Part shown: piece by piece, positions 26,391 to 34,061 of the stretch | Position numbering within the stretch: position 1 is the first letter of the stretch | Layout: each line of letters starts with the position of its first letter | Origin: CAWGUU01 sp963825765 | Lineage (GTDB): Bacteria > Actinomycetota > Acidimicrobiia > Acidimicrobiales > AC-14 | NCBI GenBank assembly: GCA_963825765.1 | Contig: CAWGUU010000003.1 | Coordinates: forward strand, 806,001-870,000 | Length of the DNA stretch: 64,000 nt | Direction: 5' to 3' | Position numbers and translations under genes: made by a program | The notes under the pieces: generated by a model | The model's database searches: none | Told to the model about the DNA's origin: nothing | Seen by the model: only the letters and a program-made list of their open reading frames with translations

Positions 26391-26819
26391 GGTGAATGCT
26401 CCCTTCGTCCGCCTGCTTGCACGTTTCGTACCCGCGTCGCCACGGCCAGTAACCCGCTCGACGCGACGAGCGGGAGGAGGATCACCGGTACTGGCCCCCG
26501 CCCGGCTGGCCGGGCAGCGAGCGCCGGCCCGAGCCAGGTGCGCTCGTGGATGGTGGATGGCGGCCACCAGGATCGCTGCACTGCAGCCCGACGCCGCCCC
26601 GGTCGCAGTCGCCGGGGCGGTGCTCGACCAGGTCGACGAGCTTCGCGAGGCGGCCGACGCCGCCGAACGCCGGACAGGAGTCGGATTACGACCGACGCCA
26701 GTCGGACATTCGGCGTGAAGGCGACGCCATCGTCATTTCGCCGGGCGACGAGGTTCGCAGCCTTGGGCGGTGCCTGGAGGTGTTCGCGGGGCGCGCGCTC
26801 GACCCCGCCGGGCGTGACT
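26391..26819. other. Spacer with no supported gene
   Basis: About 430 bp between the peptide operon and the broken DUF433 gene. A plus-strand frame at 26557-26718 (MAATRIAALQ...) lacks a clear ribosome binding site and relatives I know. The minus strand, where a VapC-type toxin partner of the DUF433 antitoxin would be expected, shows no readable toxin motif, so the toxin may be deleted. The promoter of the peptide operon should lie near 26400-26500. Confidence 0.4.
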
Positions 26820-27366
26820 TCACACCGCCCCGAGGGTCAAGAGGTAGGCCGCGTCCCGGGACCAGCCTGCGCTGACGTCGTGGGGAATGCGGGTGTCGAA
26901 CACGACTGGGTAACCCCCCGCGGACGCCAGGATCGACTGCGAGGCGCGGTCGGGGCCGCAGGAGGTCGACGACCTCTTCGCCCTGGATGTTCGTGAAACG
27001 GCTTGACGACGTCTCGCATCTCAGCCGCCAGTTGGTACTGGCCCGGCATCGCTTGTCGTCGCTCTCCGCCCACTCGATGGAGCTGCCAGAGACGTAAAGG
27101 CAGTACGTGGACAGACGTGCGCCGTCGCCGAGCTCACCCAGATTGCTGACGGCCTTCCTGACGCGCTGCAGCGGCAACTGCTCTCGCAGGTACACGAAGG
27201 TGCGGAGCGCCATGACGTCCCGGAACGAGTACAGAACGCGACCGCCGGCACGGCCCTCCGGCGTTAGGAGGGGTCCTCCGTCGCGTCGCTGCCGCGAGTA
27301 CTGCAACTTCCGGAGCGACGCCCCGCTCATCGCTGCTGCGACATGCGTCGGGTACGCCCACGCCAT
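26820..27366 (-). pseudogene. DUF433 / VapB45-like antitoxin, multiply frameshifted
   Basis: Starts MAWAYPTHVAAAMSGASLRK, a MerR-like head with VLYSFRDVMALRTFVYLREQ and LQRVRKAVSNLGELGDGARL. This is the layout of the VapB45/DUF433 antitoxins. After about 27060 the reading must change frame: FTNIQGEEVVDLLRPRPRLA and VDPGVRGG are in one frame, while FDTRIPHDVSAGWSRDAAYL and LTLGAV then stop at 26820 in another. At least two indels are needed and part of the middle looks missing. No intact toxin follows. Either a decayed TA locus or several sequence errors. Confidence 0.7.
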
Positions 27367-27493
27367 CACTCCTGTCCGTCGGTGCCGGTAAGACTACAAC
27401 GATGTAATCCGCGGGCACTGCCCAGTGCGACCTGAGAACAACGGCGGCCTTGGGCAGCGACGCCTGACGTTCGCGACCAAAAGAAGCTCCGCA

Positions 27494-27834
27494 CTACCCC
27501 TCGGATTCCTGGTCGGAAAGCATGTCCAGCAAGGCGGGAAGATCCTCCGTGACGGTCGCCCAGAGGACGTCGAGGTCGATGTCGAAGTAGTGGTGAACCA
27601 GACGATCCCGCATCCGTGCGCGGCCGACCAGGGCACCGAAGGAATCGCCTGGCGGGTGGGCTGGCTCACCTGCTTGGCGGCTTCCCCGACGATTTCCACG
27701 AGCTTGGTGAGAGCATGCCGGAGCACCTCGTCGTTCTCGAGCTCTCGGCGAGACGTCGCTCGGGAGTACCGAACGGCTTTCTCGGCCGCGTCGCGCAGAT
27801 GAGCGAGCCGAACGCGGTCCTCAGGCGGCGTCAT
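27494..27834 (-). pseudogene. hepT: HepT-like toxin (DUF86), frameshifted
   Basis: HEPN-fold RNase partner of MntA. Begins MTPPEDRVRLAHLRDAAEKA with KLVEIVGEAAKQVSQPTRQA and IPSVPW. At about 27630 the frame breaks; the next frame gives ALVGRARMRDRLVHHYFDID and LDVLWATVTEDLPALLDML, containing the HEPN active-site RxxxxH (RDRLVH) and following Tyr. Rejoined, it is a complete HepT of about 113 aa. Its start overlaps the end of mntA by 14 nt. Single-base indel; error or inactivation cannot be told apart here. Confidence 0.85.
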
Positions 27835-28129
27835 ACAGGATGCGAGCGCCGGCTGACACCTCGTCCCGCAACTGACGGCTCAGGTCGCCCGGCGTGCGGA
27901 GATCCACATCCCGCCCGAGAAGCTCGGCGAGTTCCAGTTCGAGCCCGGCGAGGCGGAGCAGCCCAGGGACCCGACCGGGATTGAACTCGACGAGCAGGTC
28001 GATGTCGCTGCCCGGTCGCAGCTCCCCTCGAAGGGCCGAGCCGAACAGACCGAGCCGGCGCACGCCGTTCGTCCGGCAGAAGGCCGTCAGGACGTCGTCA
28101 TCGACCGCTACGCCCGGCGCCAACTCCAT
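27821..28129 (-). CDS. mntA: MntA-type nucleotidyltransferase antitoxin
   Basis: About 102 aa. Minimal nucleotidyltransferase with RRLGLFGSALRGELRPGSDI followed by DLLVEF, the GSx10DxD motif that AMPylates HepT in the known MntA-HepT systems. The third catalytic acid is in LLGRDVDLRTPGDL. ATG at 28129 is chosen; an in-frame TTG three codons earlier is possible. Intact, in contrast to its HepT partner. Confidence 0.88.
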   Translation of the reverse strand: MELAPGVAVDDDVLTAFCRTNGVRRLGLFGSALRGELRPGSDIDLLVEFNPGRVPGLLRLAGLELELAELLGRDVDLRTPGDLSRQLRDEVSAGARILYDAA

Positions 28130-28346
28130 ATTGTGCAAGTGTGGCAGCTGGGCCCGCCGTAGGCCCTGCTCGCCACCAGTTTCAGAGACGGTCGCCGCTG
28201 GATCGCTCGAAGTCTCGTTGCGACGAGGTGATGTCGTTTACGCTGGTCGCCGTGACCGCTGACCCGGGCACACACGCAGTGGAACGCCAAGTCTCGGCGG
28301 CCCCGCCGTAGATGCAAGAGTCCAGGTCAGAGGGCATAAGACCGAC

Positions 28347-28418
28347 CGGGGAGTGGCGCAGTGGTAGCGCACCTGCTTTGGGGGCAGGCGGTCGGGGGTT
28401 CAAATCCCCCCTCCCCGA
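28347..28418 (+). tRNA. tRNA-Pro (UGG)
   Basis: 72 nt. Acceptor CGGGGAG pairs with CTCCCCG. D arm GCGC-AGTGGTA-GCGC. Anticodon stem CCTGC/GCAGG with loop TTTGGGG gives anticodon TGG. T arm GGGGG-TTCAAAT-CCCCC. Discriminator A. CCA is not encoded (CT follows). tRNA-Gly begins 5 nt later. Confidence 0.96.
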
Positions 28419-28421
28419 CTC

Positions 28422-28493
<72 letters not shown>

Positions 28494-28556
28494 CCAAGCC
28501 CTGGCGAGGAGAAACCCCTGCCGAGACCGTCGCCGCTGCGATAACCTCTGAAAGCC

Positions 28557-29678
28557 ATGGCGGCGAGAAGGTTTTGGCGATCCCCGTTCTTCTATGTCGG
28601 CGTACCCGTCGTGCTGCTGCTGTTCGTCGTGGGCGGCGTCGTGCTGATCGCCGCCGACAGGGCGGCATCGGCTCGGCTGCCTTCCGGCACCGTCATCGCC
28701 GACGTCCCCGTGGGGCAGATGAGCGCGGCGGAAGCCATGGACCGGCTCCGGCCGATCGTCGAGGAGCCCCTGCGGCGGCAGATGACCCTCGAATCGGGCG
28801 ACTTCGCGATCAAGACCACGCCGTGGGACCTCGGCTTCCGCCCCGACCTCGCCGGGACGGTCAAGCTGGCGCTCACCAAGGGCTCCGACGGCAACCCCAT
28901 CTCCCGCCTGGGCCAGCGGCTCATGAGCGACGGGGAGCCGGCGTTCTTCGACGTTCCCCAGGCGTGGGGAGAAGGTGCCCTCGACGCGGTGTTGGCCGAG
29001 GCCGCGGCCAAGCTCGAGGCGGCTCCCGAGAACGGCGACCTCGACCTCTCCACAGGCTTCATCACCTTCACAGCGGCCAAGCCCGGCCAGACGCTCGACG
29101 TCGACGCCTCCAGGCAGGCCGTGAAGCTTGGCGTCGAGCGGGGGGCGGAGACGGTCACGCTCGTCACCAGGCAGCTGAAGCCCGAAGGGGCGACGGCGTC
29201 GGCGGGCAAGGTCATCCTGGTCCGTACCGGCGAGAACAAGCTGTACCTCTACGACGAGGGGAAGATCGTGAAGGAGTGGCCGGTGGCAACCGGCGCGGCC
29301 GGCTTCGCCACCCCCACCGGCGTCTACGAGATCACGTCGAAGATCCTCAACCCCTCCTGGGTCAACCCCGGCAGCGCCTGGGCGCAGGGCATGCCCAAGG
29401 TCATCGGCCCTGGTCGGAACAACCCGCTGGGCACAAAGGCCCTCGCCCTGAGCGCCCCCGCCATCCTGATCCACGCCACGTCCGACGTGGGTTCCATCGG
29501 ATACAGCGCCTCGCACGGCTGCATCCGCATGACCGAGGAGAACGAGGCGGAGCTGTTTGGCATGGTCGAGCAGGGCACCCGGGTGGCGATCGTGGCGGCA
29601 GGCCCGCCGCGGGCCCGAGGCTCCGCCCTCCCGCCGGCCGCGGCCACGCCCGAGGCCGTCGCCGCCGTCGAGTTCTGA
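28557..29678 (+). CDS. L,D-transpeptidase (YkuD domain)
   Basis: 373 aa. Membrane anchor at residues about 12-33 (FYVGVPVVLLLFVVGGVVLI), then two alpha/beta peptidoglycan-binding-like domains (about 45-200; LESGDFAIKTTPWDLGF). The YkuD catalytic domain starts at ILVRTGENKLYLYDEGKIV and has the active site IHATSDVGSIGYSASHGCIR with catalytic Cys. The tail is Ala/Pro-rich. It forms 3-3 crosslinks in peptidoglycan or attaches proteins to it. It lies directly downstream of the two tRNA genes. Confidence 0.92.
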   Translation: MAARRFWRSPFFYVGVPVVLLLFVVGGVVLIAADRAASARLPSGTVIADVPVGQMSAAEAMDRLRPIVEEPLRRQMTLESGDFAIKTTPWDLGFRPDLAGTVKLALTKGSDGNPISRLGQRLMSDGEPAFFDVPQAWGEGALDAVLAEAAAKLEAAPENGDLDLSTGFITFTAAKPGQTLDVDASRQAVKLGVERGAETVTLVTRQLKPEGATASAGKVILVRTGENKLYLYDEGKIVKEWPVATGAAGFATPTGVYEITSKILNPSWVNPGSAWAQGMPKVIGPGRNNPLGTKALALSAPAILIHATSDVGSIGYSASHGCIRMTEENEAELFGMVEQGTRVAIVAAGPPRARGSALPPAAATPEAVAAVEF

Positions 29679-29963
29679 GCTCCGAACCAACGCCAGGAGC
29701 GGCCGAAACGTCGCCTGACGCGCTCCGTGGAGCCGGGAGGCGTACCCTCTTGTCAGCCCGTGGCCCCGACCTAGGGGTGCCCGCATCGGAGCCATGGCCT
29801 TAGGGACAGGACGAAGATTGGCCCTTGAGTCTCACGCCGCGCCTGCCGACAACAGGAAGTGGCAGTGCGGAAGCTGTCTGCGTGATCGTGAGGTACCGAG
29901 CTCCATCGGTGATCCCGTCGCAGTCGCCCGCTGCCAGGGGCAGGGGACATTTGGGAGTTCAAG

Positions 29964-31508
29964 ATGAAGGTACTGACTCAGCCTCTTGTAATCGTATTCT
30001 TCATCCTGATCATAGGGACGGCTATCGTGACGCTTCGCATGACTCGCCCCGGAGGTCGATTCGGGCAGTATCGCCCCCGCCGCGGAGGCCGTGACAGGGC
30101 GTTGGCCGGTGGCGGTGGTGGCGAGACGCCGTTCCGCGTCAACCAGGTCGACAAGAACGACGCCTCCGGCCAGACGGAGACGGTCACCTTCCAGGACGTG
30201 GCCGGGCTCGACGAGGCCATCGCCGAGCTGCAGGAGGTTGTCGACTACCTGCGCTCGCCGGAACGGTACGAGGCGCTCGGTGCCGAGATGCCCCGCGGCA
30301 TCCTGCTCTACGGAGTCCCGGGGTGCGGCAAGACACTGATGGCCCGGGCGGTCGCCGGCGAGACCGGCGTCCCCTTCTACTTCGTGTCGGCCACCGCCTT
30401 CGTCGAGAAGTTCGTCGGACTGGGAGCGGCCCGGGTCCGGCAGCTTTTCGACCATGCCAAGAAGTCGGCGCCCTGCATCGTCTTCATCGACGAGCTCGAC
30501 GCCATCGGCCGCCACCGCAACGCCGACACCACCGGCGAGCGTGAGTTCGACAACACCTTGAACCAATTGCTCGTCGAGCTCGACGGCTTCATGGGCAGCA
30601 CCGGCGTGATGATCATCGGCGCCACCAACCGCCCCGAGCTGATCGACCCGGCCCTTCTGCGGCCCGGACGCTTCGACCGCCGCATCCACGTCGAGCGTCC
30701 CGACCGTGACGGGCGAGAGAAGATCCTCATGCTCCACGCCGGCCGCCGCCCGATCTCCCGCCGGGTCGACTGGTCCGAGATCGCCGGCCACACCGCCGGC
30801 CTGAGCGCGGCCGAGCTGGCCAACATCGTCAACGAAGCCTGCCTCCTCGCCGCCCGTCGCCACCGTGACCGGGTCACCCCCGAGGACGTCGACGAGGCGT
30901 GTTCCCGGGTGCTCGCCGGCACTCGTAGCGCCCGGCTGATCAGCGACGACGAGAAGGAGCTCATCGCCGTCCACGAGGCCGGTCACGCCCTGCTGTCGGT
31001 GCGCCTCCGCGGCGTCACACCGCCGTCGCGCGTGTCGATCGTCAACCGGGGGAGCGCATTCGGGCGGTCACCCTGGTCGAACAGCGCCGACCGGGACGTC
31101 CTCACCAAGCGGGAGCTGATGGCCCAGCTCATCGTCCTGCTCGGGGGTAGGGCGGCCGAGATGAACACCTTCGGCCAGCCCAGCACCCGCTCCGAGGACG
31201 ATCTCGAGCACGCCGCCGCCCTGGCCCGTCGCATGGTCGAGCGCCTGGCCATGACCGGCCGCTTCGACCTGGCCGACCGCAACAGCGACGCCAAGAGCGG
31301 CGACGAGGGCGAGGGGTCGAAGGAGATCCGCGAGCTGCTCATGAAGGCCGAGCAGGCGGCCCGCACCATCCTGGCCGACAACGCCGACGACCTCCGCCGT
31401 ATCGCCGAGACCCTGGTGCAGAAGGAGTCGCTCAGCGCCACCGAGCTGGCCTTCCTCACCGGCGCCCGCAAGGCCACCGGCCCGCTGCTCCAGCGCAACG
31501 ACGCCTAG
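29964..31508 (+). CDS. ftsH: FtsH-type membrane AAA+ zinc protease, short N-terminus
   Basis: 514 aa. A single membrane segment at residues 6-25, then a basic Gly-rich linker. The AAA module has Walker A GVPGCGKT (117-124), Walker B IVFIDELDAIG (172-182) and the SRH GATNRPELIDPALLRPGRFD. The peptidase domain has HEAGH at 337-341 and an acidic ligand region near SEDDLEHAAA. Standard FtsH has two helices flanking an extracytoplasmic domain; here the second helix and that domain are missing, and the protein is about 100 residues short. Probably a second, specialised FtsH paralogue. The 285 bp upstream hold no gene. Confidence 0.9.
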   Translation: MKVLTQPLVIVFFILIIGTAIVTLRMTRPGGRFGQYRPRRGGRDRALAGGGGGETPFRVNQVDKNDASGQTETVTFQDVAGLDEAIAELQEVVDYLRSPERYEALGAEMPRGILLYGVPGCGKTLMARAVAGETGVPFYFVSATAFVEKFVGLGAARVRQLFDHAKKSAPCIVFIDELDAIGRHRNADTTGEREFDNTLNQLLVELDGFMGSTGVMIIGATNRPELIDPALLRPGRFDRRIHVERPDRDGREKILMLHAGRRPISRRVDWSEIAGHTAGLSAAELANIVNEACLLAARRHRDRVTPEDVDEACSRVLAGTRSARLISDDEKELIAVHEAGHALLSVRLRGVTPPSRVSIVNRGSAFGRSPWSNSADRDVLTKRELMAQLIVLLGGRAAEMNTFGQPSTRSEDDLEHAAALARRMVERLAMTGRFDLADRNSDAKSGDEGEGSKEIRELLMKAEQAARTILADNADDLRRIAETLVQKESLSATELAFLTGARKATGPLLQRNDA

Positions 31509-31541
31509 GCGTAGTCGCCCAGGTTTCGGCCGCGCCGGCCA

Positions 31542-31611
31542 GTTTCGATCACCAGTAGCGCCCCTGTCAGGGCGTTCTCGGCGCGATTCGGGGCGTTATC
31601 GGCGCATCAAA
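31542..31611 (+). repeat. Dispersed palindromic repeat, copy C
   Basis: Third copy of the 70-bp element: GTTTCGATCACC at the left, TAGCGCCCC and GGGGCGTTA arms, CGGCGCATCAAA at the right. It has diverged more than A and B. It lies between the convergent ftsH and caspase-like genes, 33 bp after one stop and 13 bp before the other. Confidence 0.8.
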
Positions 31612-31624
31612 TGGACTGTAGCGG

Positions 31625-32500
31625 TCACTTGTAGCAGTTCAGGATGGCGCAGTTGGCGCTCTTGCCACCGCCTGACACACCGCCGGCCGCGGCCCCTGCC
31701 CCTGCCGCTGCAGCCGGAGCCGCAGCCGGTGCCGCCGCTCCCCCCATCGGGTCGTCGAGGAACAGCTCGGCGCCGTCGCCCCCGGCGATCTGGGGGTGTT
31801 GCGGCCCCTGGGCCGCCCCGGCGGTGAACGCAGGAGCGTTGGCAGCCGCGTACCGGAAGGCCTCCTGCACCGAGATCCGGAAGTCACGGTTGGCGTCGGC
31901 CACACCGTCGAGCATCCCCCGGCGGACCATGTAGTACGAGAACACCGACGCCCCCGCCTCGGGCCACTCGTAGGACTTCTCGCTGGCCAGCGACGAGGCG
32001 GTGAACAGCTTGGACGGGCTGGAGATGCCGACGTCGAACCCGGCGGCCTCGCAACCGGACACGTTGACCCACATCTTCCCCTGCACCTGGTTGATCGCGG
32101 CGGCGAACTCGGTGTCGGGGATGAACGCGTTGTCGTGGGGCCACAGGTACTCCGTCGACCCGACCTGCTTGACGTGTCCCGAGTAGGAGAAGACCGAGAA
32201 CGACTTGGGCGTCGAGTTCGAGGCCAGCCAGGCCAGACCGGCCCGGATGTCGGCGGCGGAGGCCCCGCCGTCGGTCAGCACCCGGATGTGGTCGGCTGGA
32301 AATCCGTTCCGCAGCAGGACGTTGCGCATGTCCTCGGCGTCGGCCTTGCCTCCGAAGTTGGACCTCGTGCCCCCTTCGAACAGGTCCACGCCCACGATCA
32401 GCGCCCATTTGTCGCCGGGTGGCGTCGCCGCTGCCGCCAGCGGGACAGTCAGGACGCCGAGGGTCGCGAGGACGCCGAGGACAACCAGAATTCGCCTCAT
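31625..32500 (-). CDS. Secreted caspase-like peptidase (clan CD, C14-like)
   Basis: 291 aa from ATG 32500. Signal peptide MRRILVVLGVLATLGVLTVP. Caspase-fold core: KWALIVGVDLFEGG, GKADAEDMRNVLLRNGFPAD, catalytic His109 in FSYSGHVKQ and Cys150 in VNVSGCEAAGFD. An EF-hand-like acidic loop (DANRDFRISVQEAF) follows, then an Ala/Gly-rich linker and a terminal pair of Cys (CAILNCYK). Expected to act outside the cell. The active-site surroundings match bacterial metacaspase/orthocaspase-type proteins, which prefer Arg/Lys or Asp; specificity cannot be read here. Confidence 0.82.
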   Translation of the reverse strand: MRRILVVLGVLATLGVLTVPLAAAATPPGDKWALIVGVDLFEGGTRSNFGGKADAEDMRNVLLRNGFPADHIRVLTDGGASAADIRAGLAWLASNSTPKSFSVFSYSGHVKQVGSTEYLWPHDNAFIPDTEFAAAINQVQGKMWVNVSGCEAAGFDVGISSPSKLFTASSLASEKSYEWPEAGASVFSYYMVRRGMLDGVADANRDFRISVQEAFRYAAANAPAFTAGAAQGPQHPQIAGGDGAELFLDDPMGGAAAPAAAPAAAAGAGAAAGGVSGGGKSANCAILNCYK

Positions 32501-32722
32501 GCACTCGGTACTACCACGTTCGGCGGCCGGACACACGTCCGACTCACTGCATCGTGTACACTCTCAGTACGGAAGCGGCCACCGGTAGTACCGGCAGTGC
32601 AGTATCGACGTGGTGGTCGTTTCGGGGTCATCCTTCTCCTGAGGCCTCAGGCCATGCCCAGAGGCACTGCGATGTCGGGCGACCCACCTCACCCGAACAT
32701 CACAGGAGTCACCATCACATCC

Positions 32723-33979
32723 ATGACCTTCGACGCGCTCGGCGTGTCGGCAACGCTCGTGTCAGTCCTCGACACGCTCGGCATCACCACCCCGCTCCCG
32801 ATCCAGGAGCTCACCATCCGCGACGCCCTGGCCGGCCGCGACGTCTGCGGCAAGGCGAAGACGGGCTCCGGCAAGACCCTGGCCTTCGGCCTCCCCCTGC
32901 TGGAGCGCACGCCCAAGGCCAAGCCGGGCCGGCCCGCTGCCCTCGTGCTCGTCCCCACCCGTGAGCTGGCCGTCCAGGTCCGCGACGTGCTGGCGCCACT
33001 GGCCCAGGCCGTCGACCGCACCGTGGCCGCCGTCTACGGCGGCACTCCCATGGACCGCCAGATAAAGGCCGCCCATCGCCGCAACGACGTCGTCGTGGCC
33101 ACGCCCGGCCGGCTCATCGACCTGGTCGGGCGCCGGGACATCTCGCTGGAGGACGTGCAGATGCTCGTGCTCGACGAGGCCGACCGCATGGTCGACATGG
33201 GCTTCCTGCCCCAGGTCGTGTGGCTCCTGAGCCGCATCCCCGGCAAGCACCAGACGATGCTGTTCTCGGCGACCCTGAACAACGACGTCTCCCGCCTCGT
33301 CCGGGACTGGATCACCGACCCGGTCGAACACGAGGTCGATTCGCCCCAGCCGACCGTGGAGGAGATGGAGCACCGTTTCCTCAAGGTCCACGAGCTGGAC
33401 AAGGTAAAGGTGGCGGCGGTCGTCGCCGAGAGCGTCGGCCGCACGCTCGTCTTCGTGCGCACCAAGCACGGCGCCGACCGGCTGGCCAAGCAGTTCGCCC
33501 GCGACGGTGTCCGCGCCGGCATCCTCCACGGCGGGCTCACCCAGAGCGCCCGGCAGCGGGCCCTGGACGGGTTCCGGGCCGACCCCAACGGCCTGCTCGT
33601 CGCCACCGACGTGGCCGCTCGCGGCCTCGACGTGGACGGCATCGACGTGGTCATCCACTACGACCCGCCCGAGGACCACACCGCCTACCTGCATCGCTCG
33701 GGGCGGACGGCGCGGGCCGGCCAGGAGGGCGTCGCCGTCAGCCTCGTGCTGTGGGACCAGGAGCTCGAGAGCGAGCGCCTACGGCGTCGCCTCGGCATCC
33801 GCGAGCCCCTCGTCGAGATCTTCTCCAACGACGCCCGCCTGACGGCGCTGCTGTCGGCGGCGTGGGACGTCGCCGCCGCGGAGGCCACCGGCACCGAAGG
33901 ATCTCCCACGGTGGCCACGAAGGCCCGGCCCAAGATGGGTGGCGCCCGCCGCATGGGCGGGAACCGCAAGCGTCGCTAG
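32723..33979 (+). CDS. DEAD-box ATP-dependent RNA helicase
   Basis: 418 aa. Q motif in GITTPLPIQELTIRDALAGR, motif I AKTGSGKT, Ia PTRELAVQ, II LDEADRM, III SATLN, V ATDVAARGLD, VI HRSGRTARAG, then a basic tail (KMGGARRMGGNRKRR). Remodels RNA, probably in ribosome assembly or cold adaptation. An in-frame ATG at 32672 has a better-spaced GAGG and would add 17 residues, so the start is uncertain. The long region before it on this strand is antisense to the caspase-like gene. Confidence 0.92.
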   Translation: MTFDALGVSATLVSVLDTLGITTPLPIQELTIRDALAGRDVCGKAKTGSGKTLAFGLPLLERTPKAKPGRPAALVLVPTRELAVQVRDVLAPLAQAVDRTVAAVYGGTPMDRQIKAAHRRNDVVVATPGRLIDLVGRRDISLEDVQMLVLDEADRMVDMGFLPQVVWLLSRIPGKHQTMLFSATLNNDVSRLVRDWITDPVEHEVDSPQPTVEEMEHRFLKVHELDKVKVAAVVAESVGRTLVFVRTKHGADRLAKQFARDGVRAGILHGGLTQSARQRALDGFRADPNGLLVATDVAARGLDVDGIDVVIHYDPPEDHTAYLHRSGRTARAGQEGVAVSLVLWDQELESERLRRRLGIREPLVEIFSNDARLTALLSAAWDVAAAEATGTEGSPTVATKARPKMGGARRMGGNRKRR

Positions 33980-33995
33980 CTGCTACCCCCCGCCC

Positions 33996-34042
33996 AACTG
34001 GGGCGACACACCCGCGCCATACGCCGGTAGACCGCCCCAGTT
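33996..34042. terminator. Convergent-gene hairpin, probable bidirectional terminator
   Basis: Inverted repeat AACTGGGGCG (33996-34005) and CGCCCCAGTT (34033-34042), 10 bp perfect with a 27-nt loop, between the stops of the helicase (+) and typA (-). No T-run follows, as is common in high-GC actinobacteria. Its GGGGCG core recalls the 70-bp repeat family but the flanks differ. Confidence 0.55.
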
Positions 34043-34061
34043 CGCTACGCGGGGAGGAGGC

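Noticed and set aside
26557..26718. 53-codon plus-strand frame MAATRIAALQ...
   Set aside because: No ribosome binding site, no relatives known to me, and it lies in the decayed TA region.
31796..32660. Extended open frame upstream of the DEAD-box helicase
   Set aside because: Antisense to the caspase-like gene; helicase similarity starts only after 32723.
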